Assembly (NCBI GenBank): GCA_017828975.1
Contig: JAGAJN010000032.1
Location: forward strand, 1 to 64,000
DNA: 64,000 nt
Reading direction: 5' to 3'
Source of the DNA: Oscillospiraceae bacterium
Lineage (GTDB): Bacteria > Bacillota > Clostridia > Oscillospirales > Ruminococcaceae
The position numbers and the translations under genes were made by a program. How positions within the stretch are numbered: the stretch's first letter is position 1; every line of letters starts with the position of its first letter. Below the pieces are notes generated by a model. It saw only the letters and a program-made list of their open reading frames with translations. It did not search any database and had not been told where the DNA came from. This document shows positions 43,349 to 52,064 of the stretch, one piece after another.

Positions 43349-44620
43349 TTATTCCGTTTTTGCGGCAGGCTGCTGACCGAGGGTGGTATCAAGCACCTCC
43401 AACGCCTTGGAAAGCTGAGTGTCCAGCCCGTTCAGCTGCTGCTCTATGGTGATATTTTTGGAATCAATGCCGTCGGGCAGTTCCATTTCAAAGTTCGGCT
43501 TAACGCCCACTCCCGTGAATTCACCGCTGTTTTTGGTTTTCAGAACGGCGACCGTCACCTTTACGGCACTTCCGTCACGGAGCTTGTGAGTGGTCTGCAT
43601 AACGCCCTTTCCGTAGGTCGTCGTTCCTACAAGCTGAGCGTTTTTCTCGTCCCTGAGAGCAAGGGCGAAAAGCTCGGAACAGCTTGCTGTCTTTCCGTTT
43701 ACCAGCACGGTGATGGGCAGCTTTATTTCCGTTTCGGCGGTGGTATGGACGGTGACCTCCGTCCTGTCCTTGTACTCGGCGGTAACGGGGTCACATTCGC
43801 CGATAATAAGGTTCAGGCAGTCGCTGAGCGATGTTACCAGCCCGCCCAGATTATCTCTTACATCGAAAACTATTCCTACCGCACCCGCCGCCGTCAGCTC
43901 GTCAAGCTGTGCCTTCAGCTGCTCTGCGGTCTTGGAATTGAAGGTGGATATTTTTATATATGCGTAACGGTCGTCTATCATACGTCCCGTAACGCTGACA
44001 ATTTCATCTCGTCTTGAAACCAGCTCGAAATTCAAAAACTGCGGCGGGACGGTAGCCTCTGCCCCCTCAGCTTCAACACGTCTGCGGACAGCCAGCTTCA
44101 CCTTAGTGCCCTCTGTGCAGTCAAGCAGGGCAACAGCTTCATTGTAACCGCCCTCGTATGCGATAACGTCCGTGTCGTTTACCGCCAGAATGACATCTCC
44201 CGCCTGCATTCCCGCTTCATGGGCGGCGGTGTTTACCATAACGGAGGTCACCTTGATGTAACCGCTTTCCTCCTTTTCAAAGGTAAAGCCCAAGCCCATG
44301 GTGTAGCCCGAGTCCTTCTGAGTTACCTTTGCGTACTCCTCGGCGGTGTAATATTCTGCGTAATTATCCTGCAATCCGAAAATATAGCCCTTTGCGATAC
44401 ATTCCATAAGATAGTCCTCGTCGATCTCCTTATAGAACTTCGTCCTCGCAAAGCTGTCCAGCTCACTGAGCTTGGTGTAAATTTCCTCTCGCTCGGTAAC
44501 GCTCTGCACCTTTGAATTGAACAGGCTCAAAGAGTAATTATTCGTGATAACAAATGTGACTGCCGCCGTGACCGCCATTAAGCTGACGGTTATCCCGACG
44601 GATATTTTTTTGTTGAACAT
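43349..44620 (-). CDS. S41 family carboxyl-terminal processing protease (CtpA-like)
   Basis: 423 aa. An N-terminal membrane anchor (about 8-28), a PDZ domain (about 110-190, GLGFTFEKEESGYIKV and AHEAGMQAGDVILAVND), and the peptidase domain with VFDVRDNLGG, catalytic serine in NGKTASCSELFALAL and lysine in TTYGKGVMQ. Such proteases trim or degrade cell-envelope proteins and often sit behind ftsEX. It is 15 bp downstream of the M23 hydrolase gene and forms the tail of the ftsE operon. Confidence 0.93.
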   Translation of the reverse strand: MFNKKISVGITVSLMAVTAAVTFVITNNYSLSLFNSKVQSVTEREEIYTKLSELDSFARTKFYKEIDEDYLMECIAKGYIFGLQDNYAEYYTAEEYAKVTQKDSGYTMGLGFTFEKEESGYIKVTSVMVNTAAHEAGMQAGDVILAVNDTDVIAYEGGYNEAVALLDCTEGTKVKLAVRRRVEAEGAEATVPPQFLNFELVSRRDEIVSVTGRMIDDRYAYIKISTFNSKTAEQLKAQLDELTAAGAVGIVFDVRDNLGGLVTSLSDCLNLIIGECDPVTAEYKDRTEVTVHTTAETEIKLPITVLVNGKTASCSELFALALRDEKNAQLVGTTTYGKGVMQTTHKLRDGSAVKVTVAVLKTKNSGEFTGVGVKPNFEMELPDGIDSKNITIEQQLNGLDTQLSKALEVLDTTLGQQPAAKTE

Positions 44621-44635
44621 AGTTTACCTCGTGAG

Positions 44636-45838
44636 TTATTGCTTTTTGTAGAATTTCATAGGGTCGGTGTGCTGACCGTTTATTCTTACCTCAAAATGGA
44701 GATGTGCCCCGTAGGAATTTCCCGTATTGCCAATAGCGGCTATCTTCTGCCCCTTGGTAACGGTCTGACCGACGGAAACGTAAACCTCGCTGCAGTGACC
44801 GTAAAGGGTGGTATATCCCCCGCCGTGGTCGATGATAACGTATTTTCCGTAGCTGTAACCGGGGGTGTAGGTTTTTTGCGCCAGAATTACCGTCCCCGCC
44901 TGAGCAGCAACGATGTCCTTTCCCGCACAGCCCGGCTTGGTAATGTCAACGCCCTTGTGGAACTGCTGCTTGCCGAAAAGGTCACGCCAGCCGTATCCGT
45001 CGGACAGATTGTGGACCTGAGGTGCGGGCCATGTGAAATCGGAACCGATAAACACCTTTTCCTGAGAAGCCAGACGCTTTATTTCCGCCTGAAGTGCAGC
45101 CTCCACCTTTTCCTCCTCGGCGTCAATTTCCTCGGAACGTGCGGCGTAGTCCTCCGCTTCCTTGTTTATCATTTCAAGGACTTCAACAGAATTATTGTAG
45201 CTGTCCTGCAGCTCGGCAAGAAGCGTTTCCTGCTCGGAGATAGTCTGCTTCTGCTCGTCAAGACGGGTGTTCAGGGTTTCGCAGTCGGTGTTATAGGTGT
45301 CAAGCTGCTTGTTTAAATCGTCTATCATTTCCTTGTCACGGACGGACATACGCTTTACCATTTCCATACGGGCAAGCATCTCGTAAAAATCCGACGAACC
45401 CGCAATTACGGAAGCATAGCTTGCATCTCCCGCAATATACATAGCCCGAAGCCTGTCACGGAACATAGAAATGCTTTTGTCGATGTCCTCCTTCTGCTGT
45501 GTGATACGGTCGTTCAGGTCGGAGATCTGAGCTTCCAGCTCGTCAGCCTGAGCGTTTACAATGTCAAGCTCTTTTTCCTGAATTTCTATCTGCTCGGCGT
45601 AATATGCCTGATACTGCTCCTGTTCCTCGGCGCTTTTTTCCAACTCGGCAAGCTTGTTTTTGACCTGTTTTTTCTCGTCGGCAAGCTGTTTTTTCTCGGC
45701 TTCCAGTTCGGAAAGGGATTTTCCTGCGGAAACTGTCAGCAGATTTGCGCTGTTTGGCAGATATGTCAGACAAGCTGTCCAGACAGCGAAGGCGCAAAGC
45801 ACAGCCGCTGTTTTTTTCAGGATACTTTTTGCAGACAA
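44636..45838 (-). CDS. Murein hydrolase with coiled coil and M23 domain (PcsB/EnvC-like)
   Basis: 400 aa from a TTG start behind GGAGG. A signal or anchor helix (about 10-28), a long coiled coil (about 40-255) and a C-terminal M23 LytM peptidase with HKGVDI, DHGGGYTTLYGHCS and HLHFEV zinc ligands, all intact. In other bacteria FtsEX opens such proteins to cut peptidoglycan at the septum. Position next to ftsX supports this. The zinc ligands suggest an active enzyme. Confidence 0.92.
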   Translation of the reverse strand: MSAKSILKKTAAVLCAFAVWTACLTYLPNSANLLTVSAGKSLSELEAEKKQLADEKKQVKNKLAELEKSAEEQEQYQAYYAEQIEIQEKELDIVNAQADELEAQISDLNDRITQQKEDIDKSISMFRDRLRAMYIAGDASYASVIAGSSDFYEMLARMEMVKRMSVRDKEMIDDLNKQLDTYNTDCETLNTRLDEQKQTISEQETLLAELQDSYNNSVEVLEMINKEAEDYAARSEEIDAEEEKVEAALQAEIKRLASQEKVFIGSDFTWPAPQVHNLSDGYGWRDLFGKQQFHKGVDITKPGCAGKDIVAAQAGTVILAQKTYTPGYSYGKYVIIDHGGGYTTLYGHCSEVYVSVGQTVTKGQKIAAIGNTGNSYGAHLHFEVRINGQHTDPMKFYKKQ

Positions 45839-45859
45839 GTTAAAACCTCCATATATAAA

Positions 45860-45992
45860 TGTTGAAAGTTAAAAGTTAAGAGTTGAATTATCAGCGTTCA
45901 GCACGCTTATACAGCGAACGTTCCCGACGGCATTACTGCTGTTTATCGGTATGACATCATAATTCATCACTCAACCTTCAACACTCAACACT
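45860..45992. repeat. Paired inverted heptad repeat arms
   Basis: A forward arm (45859-45889, ATGTTGAAAGTTAAAAGTTA...) and an inverted arm (45961-45992, ATTCATCACTCAACCTTCAA...) flank about 70 bp. The inverted arm carries the ftsX stop codon on the minus strand. Confidence 0.6.
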
Positions 45993-46908
45993 ACACCTTC
46001 AAGTACTTACCCGTACTCATAACCGTACCGATAGCACCGATGACCGCACCCGAAGCCACATAGCAGAGCACCATAGCGATAAGCAGCGTCCCCTCCAGCG
46101 GAATAAAGGAGGTAACGTTGAATACCGACCAAAGGGTGGTGTCCCTCATAAGCAGCTCGGTAAGCTCACGGTATCCGACAATAGTCAGCAGCGTAGCAAC
46201 TCCGCCCGCCAGAATACCCATCAGCATACCCTCGATAAAAAAGGGTATCTTGATAAAGGTGTTGGTAGCGCCCACATATTTCATAATGTTGATCTCCTTT
46301 TTACGGAAATCAACGCTTGCCCTCGTGGTATTGTAAATGATAACAAGGCTTACCGCCAGCAGCGCCGACAGCACTATAATGGAGATAACAGCAACCATTG
46401 ATTTCAGTCCCGAAAGAATGTCAATGAAATCTCCGGGAGAGCGAATATCGTAAATATCGCCCATTTTGTTTATCTCCATAAGAGTTGCGCTCATATTGTC
46501 AATGTCCGTAACTCTTATTCTGAAAGCGTCGATAAGAGGGCTTTCCTGACCCTCACCGTCTATGTAAGCAAAAAGCTCGTTTGCATTGGGAATGTCCGCC
46601 TTCATATCCTCCCATGCCTGTTCCTTGGAATAGAAGGACACCTTTGAGATATTGTCCATCTGCACAAGGGCATTGTTCATTTCCTCGATACGCTCGTCGG
46701 AAACATCATCGTTCAGGAAGATAATGACCTCATTTCTGTCCTCAACGCTGCCGATGAACATATTTATATTAGCTATGAAAAGCAACGAAAAGCCTATCAG
46801 TAGCATAGAAACCAGAAGCACGCAGAAGGACGCAAAGGACATCATTCTGTTAGTCCAGATATTTCTGAAGCCCTGCTTTAACAGGTATCTGAAGCTGCTT
46901 ATTCTCAT
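45991..46908 (-). CDS. ftsX: Cell division protein FtsX
   Basis: 305 aa. A cytoplasmic N-terminus, a membrane helix (about 22-45), an extracellular domain (about 50-165), and three more helices (about 172-195, 222-245, 270-295). NTTRASVDFRKKEINIMKYVGATNTFIKIPFFIEG is the characteristic FtsX loop. With FtsE it controls septal or sidewall hydrolases. The stop codon (TAG) falls in a dispersed heptad repeat. Downstream is the M23 hydrolase, about 150 bp away with the repeat between. Confidence 0.95.
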   Translation of the reverse strand: MRISSFRYLLKQGFRNIWTNRMMSFASFCVLLVSMLLIGFSLLFIANINMFIGSVEDRNEVIIFLNDDVSDERIEEMNNALVQMDNISKVSFYSKEQAWEDMKADIPNANELFAYIDGEGQESPLIDAFRIRVTDIDNMSATLMEINKMGDIYDIRSPGDFIDILSGLKSMVAVISIIVLSALLAVSLVIIYNTTRASVDFRKKEINIMKYVGATNTFIKIPFFIEGMLMGILAGGVATLLTIVGYRELTELLMRDTTLWSVFNVTSFIPLEGTLLIAMVLCYVASGAVIGAIGTVMSTGKYLKV

Positions 46909-46941
46909 TTTTCAACAAATCCTCCAAGCCGAAAGCGCAAA

Positions 46942-47607
46942 TTAAATGTAGTCGTCAAACACGATAGAACCGTCCCTCAGCGTGATGGTCCTGCCGCCGA
47001 ACTCTCTTACAAGGTCATGCTCGTGGGTGACCATAAGCACGGTCGTGCCCTGAGCGTTGATGTCCTGCAAAAGCTTTACTATCTCAAAGGACAGTCTTGG
47101 GTCGATATTACCCGTAGGCTCGTCAGCGATAATAAGCTTCGGTTCATTTACCAATGCCCTTGCCAGCGCAACTCGCTGCTGTTCACCGCCCGAAAGCTCA
47201 TTGGGGAAGCATTTGACCTTGTTTCCCAGCTCCAGCGTGCCGATAACACGGGGAACTCTCTGCCTGATGACCTTGGGAGAAGCATCTGTGCATCTTAGCA
47301 CAAATGCGATATTATCGTAAACATTAAGCGTCGGGATAAGTCGGAAATCCTGAAAAACAACGCCGATGGTCCGACGCAGCGAAGGTATCTTTCCCCTTCT
47401 CATCTTAGTCAGGTTAAAGCCGTTTACCAAAACTTCTCCCTCGTTAGCCTGCACCTCACGAAGCAGCAGCTTGATAAGTGTGGATTTACCCGCACCCGAG
47501 TTACCGACAACGAACACGAATTCGCCGTCGGTGACCTTTAAATTGACATTATTCAGAGCGTCCACACCGTTTGAATACTTTACGGACACATCTTTTAATT
47601 CTATCAC
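46942..47607 (-). CDS. ftsE: Cell division ATP-binding protein FtsE
   Basis: ABC-type ATPase partner of FtsX. 221 aa from GTG at 47607 preceded by AGGCGG; a TTG at 47628 is an alternative. Walker A GNSGAGKST, Q-loop VVFQDFRLI, signature LSGGEQQR, Walker B LIIADEP and switch histidine VTHEHDL are present. It is the first gene of the ftsE-ftsX-M23-ctp operon, 33 bp before ftsX. Confidence 0.95.
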   Translation of the reverse strand: MIELKDVSVKYSNGVDALNNVNLKVTDGEFVFVVGNSGAGKSTLIKLLLREVQANEGEVLVNGFNLTKMRRGKIPSLRRTIGVVFQDFRLIPTLNVYDNIAFVLRCTDASPKVIRQRVPRVIGTLELGNKVKCFPNELSGGEQQRVALARALVNEPKLIIADEPTGNIDPRLSFEIVKLLQDINAQGTTVLMVTHEHDLVREFGGRTITLRDGSIVFDDYI

Positions 47608-47652
47608 AAGTACACCGCCTAAAAACAATTATCGAATTTTATAAGGAAAGAA

Positions 47653-47680
47653 AGGGCAGACACATCGTTCTGCCCCTCTG
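47653..47680 (-). terminator. Terminator of the CdaR/PucR regulator gene
   Basis: GGGCAGA and TCTGCCC form a stem, followed by TTTCTTT on the minus strand. Confidence 0.75.
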
Positions 47681-47703
47681 ATATTTTTGCCGATACCCAC
47701 AAA

Positions 47704-48789
47704 TCAGAACTTAGTGGGATTTGCCGACAGATATTTCTTGACCATCAGTGCGATCTTGAAGATGATAGCATGGTCAAATTCACGAAGGTCAAGTCCCGTC
47801 AGCTTCTTTATCTTTTCAAGACGGTAAACCAGCGTGTTTCTGTGAACGAACAGCTTTCTTGAAGTTTCGGAAACGTTCAGGCTGTTCTCGAAAAATCTCT
47901 GGATAGTGAAAAGAGTTTCATGGTCAAGAGATTCGATGGAATTCTTCTTGAATACCTCCTGCAAAAATGTTTCGCAGAGAGTGGTGGGGAGATGGTAGAT
48001 AAGCCTTGCGATACCAAGGTTGTCGTAGGAAACGATAGCCTTGTCCGTATCGAACACCTTTCCTACCTCCAGAGCGATCTGCGCCTCCTTGAAGGAGCGT
48101 GCAAGGTCCTTAACGCCCATAACAACGGTGCCTATACCAACATTTACCCTTGTATAGAACTCGCCGCTCAGGGTATCTGAGATGGAGCGTGCCAGCTTTT
48201 CCAGGTCCTTGGACTCAACATTTGCCTTAACTTCCTTAACAAGCACAATGTCCGTTTCGGTGATGTTGAAAACGAAGTCCTTGTTCTTGTCGGGGAAAAG
48301 GTTCTGTATCACGTCATAAGCGGAAACGTCGTTTGCGGACACAATGCGCACCAGCAGAACGACTCTGCTTATATCAGCATTAAAGTGAAGCTCCCTTGCC
48401 TTAACAACAATATCTCCGGGGAGGACGTTATCCAGCACAACATTCTTGATAAAGTTATTTCTGTCATACTTTTCGTCGTAATACTGCTTGATGCTTGACA
48501 GAGTGATCGCCATAATATTTGCATACTTGGCGGCATTTTCATCGGTGCCCTCGATAAAAACGGCATAATCGGGCTTGATATGGGAACCGAAGGGCTTGTA
48601 TGTATAACCGTCCCTTACGAAAACATCGTGAGAATCGCTGAGGTCGAGGGAAACAAACTCATTGGTAGTGCCGATCTTGCTCAGCTCGCTGCAGGCGATG
48701 ATGGTAGCAGTTTCATCGACAACACCGATAGTGCAGTCCATAGTATCCCGCATCTGATGAATAAGTCCCTGAAAAAGTCTGTTTGACAT
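47704..48789 (-). CDS. CdaR/PucR-family transcriptional regulator
   Basis: 361 aa. An N-terminal sugar-diacid-recognition-like domain (about 1-130), a GGDEF-like degenerate middle region, and a C-terminal PucR helix-turn-helix (about 285-355) with LNVSETSRKLFVHRNTLVYRLEKIKKLTGLD. Such regulators respond to small metabolites. It sits upstream of ftsE on the same strand but is closed by its own terminator. No diacid-use genes are nearby, so targets are unknown. Confidence 0.85.
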   Translation of the reverse strand: MSNRLFQGLIHQMRDTMDCTIGVVDETATIIACSELSKIGTTNEFVSLDLSDSHDVFVRDGYTYKPFGSHIKPDYAVFIEGTDENAAKYANIMAITLSSIKQYYDEKYDRNNFIKNVVLDNVLPGDIVVKARELHFNADISRVVLLVRIVSANDVSAYDVIQNLFPDKNKDFVFNITETDIVLVKEVKANVESKDLEKLARSISDTLSGEFYTRVNVGIGTVVMGVKDLARSFKEAQIALEVGKVFDTDKAIVSYDNLGIARLIYHLPTTLCETFLQEVFKKNSIESLDHETLFTIQRFFENSLNVSETSRKLFVHRNTLVYRLEKIKKLTGLDLREFDHAIIFKIALMVKKYLSANPTKF

Positions 48790-48888
48790 TTAACGGTCAA
48801 TCCTTTCTTTTTTACCGCATTTAGCGGCACATTCGAGTTTTTGCGTATATATTCGGACAACAATGTGAAAATACTCTATTTAAATAGG

Positions 48889-48897
48889 ATTATACCA
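48889..48897 (-). promoter_or_regulatory. Extended -10 promoter of the CdaR/PucR gene
   Basis: On the minus strand TGGTATAAT fits an extended -10 element. No good -35 lies 17 bp upstream. Confidence 0.4.
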
Positions 48898-48993
48898 CAA
48901 AATCCAATTCGGTGTGTTAATTTTTTGTGAATTTGACTGAAAATCTTGTGAAATCCTACAATTGGGTTTAAAAGATTAGTGCAATTTTATGTA

Positions 48994-49202
48994 ATGTGGA
49001 GTGTGAAAAGTGGAGAGTGGAGTTTTTAGTGTTGAGTGATGAAAGTTGAGAGTTGAATTTAATGTGGAATTTCTCTATAATTCATCACTATAAAAAAGCC
49101 GCAGCTCAGACATTGGCTGCGGCAAAACGTTTATTAAATTATAATGTATAGAGTGTGGATTTTCGCCTAAAATTCAACACTTATCACTCAACACTTAACA
49201 CT
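48994..49202. repeat. Heptad repeat arms in the lysC-cdaR gap
   Basis: Forward units (48994-49062, including GTTGAGTGATGAAAGTTGAG) and inverted units (49169-49202, ATTCAACACTTATCACTCAA...) flank the lysC terminator. The 420-bp gap holds these repeats and the terminator and nothing else recognisable. Confidence 0.55.
49092..49130 (-). terminator. Terminator of aspartate kinase
   Basis: On the minus strand GCCGCAGC and GCTGCGGC form the stem, followed by TTTTTT. Confidence 0.85.
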
Positions 49203-49212
49203 AGCCAAAAGG

Positions 49213-50541
49213 TTACTCGGCAGTCAGCACAAACATATCATAAATAGCCTTAGTAGCCGTAACAAAATCCTCCTCAGCCACACCAACAATAACATTCAGC
49301 TCGGAAGAACCCTGATCTATCATCTTAACATTGACATGCGCATGTGCCAAAGCGGAGAAAATACGTCCGGAAGTACCTCTCAGCTTTCTCATACCCCGTC
49401 CAACGACTGCAATAAGCGCAATGTTATGCTCGATGTCGATATGGTCGGGAGCGACCTCTTCCTCTATCATCTTGATGATCTTCTCTTCCTTGCCCTGAAT
49501 AGATGCGCTGTTTACGATAATACTCATTGTGTCGATACCCGAGGGGATATGTTCAAGGTTCACCTTGTTGTCCTCCAGGACCTCCAGCACCTTTCTTACA
49601 AAGCCCATCTCGCTGTTCATCATATCCTTTTCGATGTTGATAGCGGAGAAGCCCTTCTTTCCCGCAATGCCCGTGATGGTGTACTTGCAGGGTGTATCTC
49701 CCGCATCGGCAACGATCATAGTACCTGCGTCCTCGGGGGCGTTTGTGTTCTTTATGTTGATGGGGATACCCGCTGTTCTTACGGGGAAGATAGCGTCCTC
49801 ATGAAGCACGCCTGCGCCCATATAGGAAAGCTCTCTCAACTCTCTGTATGTGATGGTGGTGATACCCTTGGGATCATCAACTATTCTGGGGTCGCAGATA
49901 AGGAATCCCGAAACGTCCGTCCAATTCTCGTAAATGGAAGCGTTAGCCGCTCTTGCGACGATAGAGCCTGTCACGTCCGAACCGCCTCTGGAGAAGGTCT
50001 TGATGGTATCGTTGGGCATAGAGCCGTAGAAGCCGGGGATAACGGCATACTCGGTCTTAGCAAGCTTTTCGCTGAGGACTTCGGTAGTTCTGTCCAAATC
50101 AAAAACGCCGCTTTCGTTAAAGAAGATATATCCTGCGGGGTCAATGAACTCAAAGCCGAGGTATGCAGCCAGCAGCTTTCCGTTGAGGTACTCACCTCTT
50201 GAAGCGGCGTAGTCACGTCCCGCACGTCCGATAAAGCCGTTCTTTATCTGCGCAAACTCCTTATCTAAGGAAACGTTCAGCCCAAGGTCCTTGATGATGG
50301 AATTGTATCTGCTTTCGATAGCGGCGAACTGTCCCTCGAAATCTCCGCCCTTTGCAGCGACTTCATAGCAGCTGTACAGCATATCGGTGATCTTTGTGTC
50401 CTCGGAAAACCTCTTGCCGGGTGCGGACGCTACCACGAAACGTCTGTCGGGGTCAGCCTTGACTATACCCGCTACCTTCTTGAACTGATTTGCGTCAGCC
50501 AGTGAGCTTCCGCCGAATTTTACGACTTTGATCTGCTTCAT
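49213..50541 (-). CDS. Aspartate kinase
   Basis: Phosphorylates aspartate, first step to lysine, threonine and methionine. 442 aa from ATG at 50541 behind AGGAG. VVKFGGSSLAD is the N-terminal kinase motif, FSRGGSDVTGS the substrate site, and two ACT domains (about 300-440) carry the allosteric site. No other threonine or lysine genes are adjacent. A hairpin lies at the very 5' end of its transcript (see promoter entry). Confidence 0.94.
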   Translation of the reverse strand: MKQIKVVKFGGSSLADANQFKKVAGIVKADPDRRFVVASAPGKRFSEDTKITDMLYSCYEVAAKGGDFEGQFAAIESRYNSIIKDLGLNVSLDKEFAQIKNGFIGRAGRDYAASRGEYLNGKLLAAYLGFEFIDPAGYIFFNESGVFDLDRTTEVLSEKLAKTEYAVIPGFYGSMPNDTIKTFSRGGSDVTGSIVARAANASIYENWTDVSGFLICDPRIVDDPKGITTITYRELRELSYMGAGVLHEDAIFPVRTAGIPINIKNTNAPEDAGTMIVADAGDTPCKYTITGIAGKKGFSAINIEKDMMNSEMGFVRKVLEVLEDNKVNLEHIPSGIDTMSIIVNSASIQGKEEKIIKMIEEEVAPDHIDIEHNIALIAVVGRGMRKLRGTSGRIFSALAHAHVNVKMIDQGSSELNVIVGVAEEDFVTATKAIYDMFVLTAE

Positions 50542-50569
50542 ATAAAAAACTCCTATTATTAAAATCAAA

Positions 50570-50626
50570 AATAGAGTGCCACGTAAGCACTCTATTTATT
50601 ATATATCAATCAAAAAAAATAATCAA
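50570..50626 (-). promoter_or_regulatory. Promoter and 5' hairpin of aspartate kinase
   Basis: On the minus strand TTGATT (50621-50626) and TATAAT (50598-50603) are 17 bp apart. Right after the expected start of transcription, AATAGAGTGC and GCACTCTATT (50570-50596) make a 10-bp stem followed by a T-rich stretch, which could stabilise the RNA or act as a terminator-like control. Confidence 0.6.
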
Positions 50627-50702
50627 TTGATATATGAAACAACATTTTTGAAATTTACAGCCGTCCGTTTGTGAAATACGCTTGTATTCCGCTGACGGAC
50701 AC

Positions 50703-51479
50703 TTATTCTTCCTCATATTGCGGAGGCTCGCCCTTTCTTCTCTGTAAATGGTACGCCGCTTTCAGGGCAGTTTTCACGGGTGCGAGCCTTAAAGCGAATA
50801 TTCCGAGGTTCATCATTGCCCCGGGGATAATGGTCAGCTTACCGTCAAACATTCTGTCAACGGCAAACTTCGCAGCATAGCGGCTCTCAATGCCGTCGGT
50901 GACGAACTGCACCCCCGCACGTCTGTTAAAATCCGTCTTAACGGGTCCGGGACAGAAAACGCCCACATAAACATCGGAGCCTCTCCGTCTGAGCTCCTCG
51001 TAAATAGCGTGTGTCATGCGCACAACATAGCTTTTTGTTGCGTAATAGGTGGACATAAGCGGTCCCGCCAGAAATCCCGCCGCAGACGCTACATTCAGTA
51101 TATATCCGCTGTTTCTCTTAACAAAATCCCGCAAAAACAGCTTTGTCAGGATATGCACCGCCTTGATGTTCACGTTTATCATATCCAGCTCGGTTTTCAG
51201 GGGGACATTCAGAAATTCGCCGAACGCACCGAAGCCCGCACAGTTAATGAGAATGTCGATGTTTTTGTCCTTCAGCTTGTTATAGAGGGCGACACAGGCT
51301 TTTTCGTCGCCTAAATCGCAGGCAATGGCAGCGGTCATATCCTTGCCGAGTTCGCTGCGGAGTTCTGCGAGATTTTCCTTGTTTCTGCCCGTCAGAACGA
51401 CCTTTATCCCTCTTGACACCAGCTCACGGGAAATATCTCTGCCTATCCCCGAGGTTGCGCCTGTTACAAGTGCTATCAT
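50703..51479 (-). CDS. Short-chain dehydrogenase/reductase
   Basis: 258-aa classical SDR. TGATSGIG (cofactor loop), NCAGFG, and YATKSYV (catalytic Tyr-x-x-x-Lys) with the serine in NVASAAGFLAG. The C-terminus is basic. GGAGG precedes the ATG. It lies 14 bp downstream of the GNAT gene, so both are likely one transcript. The substrate is unknown. Confidence 0.88.
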   Translation of the reverse strand: MIALVTGATSGIGRDISRELVSRGIKVVLTGRNKENLAELRSELGKDMTAAIACDLGDEKACVALYNKLKDKNIDILINCAGFGAFGEFLNVPLKTELDMINVNIKAVHILTKLFLRDFVKRNSGYILNVASAAGFLAGPLMSTYYATKSYVVRMTHAIYEELRRRGSDVYVGVFCPGPVKTDFNRRAGVQFVTDGIESRYAAKFAVDRMFDGKLTIIPGAMMNLGIFALRLAPVKTALKAAYHLQRRKGEPPQYEEE

Positions 51480-51493
51480 TATAATTCCTCCAA

Positions 51494-51994
51494 TTATTCT
51501 TTGTCGGGTTTGATATAAATTTTCATATTCGTCTTGCCATTCTCGGGGATATTCTCGAAAAAGCCCATTTTTTCGTAGACCTTCCGCCCCGCAGGAGTTG
51601 CCAGCAGCTCAATGTAGACAAGCTCCAGCTTCTTTGCTTCCTCCAGAACAGCCTCCATCACCTTTGTGGCAATGCCCCTCAGACGGTATTCCGCCGAGGT
51701 GTACACATTAAGCATCATTCCCGTTTTGCCGTTTAAAAATACGGGGTTTGCGGGCTTTTCAACTACTAGCAGAAACGCCGTCCCCACGGGCTTTCCGTCT
51801 ATCTCGGCGATAAATGCGGTCATATCCTTTCCAAGATGTCTGTGAAAATAATCGGGCATCTGCGCCCGCATAGCGGCTTCCTCCTCCTTGGAGAGATGGT
51901 TCAGGTTCAGGTCATGGGAAAAATAGTCCACACGGAACTGTATCAATATGTCAATATCCCTCTCGCTGTCTGCGGACGCTTTTCGTATTATCAT
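51494..51994 (-). CDS. GNAT family N-acetyltransferase
   Basis: 166 aa. MIIRKASADSERDI begins a GNAT fold, and LNVYTSAEYRLRGIATKVMEAVLEEAKKL carries the acetyl-CoA pyrophosphate-binding RxxGxA motif. AAGGAG precedes the ATG. First gene of a pair with the SDR. The substrate is unknown. Confidence 0.88.
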   Translation of the reverse strand: MIIRKASADSERDIDILIQFRVDYFSHDLNLNHLSKEEEAAMRAQMPDYFHRHLGKDMTAFIAEIDGKPVGTAFLLVVEKPANPVFLNGKTGMMLNVYTSAEYRLRGIATKVMEAVLEEAKKLELVYIELLATPAGRKVYEKMGFFENIPENGKTNMKIYIKPDKE

Positions 51995-52028
51995 CGGGTG
52001 TTCTCCTTATTTCCTTTTTAACGTGCAA

Positions 52029-52056
52029 CCCCGTCCGAACATACGTGGGGACGGGG
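52029..52056 (-). terminator. Possible terminator after the second chemoreceptor
   Basis: CCCCGTCC pairs with GGACGGGG just past the chemoreceptor stop. The following T run is weak. Confidence 0.45.
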
Positions 52057-52064
52057 AAACTTGA

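Noticed and set aside
50570-50700. Lysine riboswitch upstream of aspartate kinase
   Set aside because: The leader is far too short and lacks the multi-helix architecture of the L box; only one hairpin is present.
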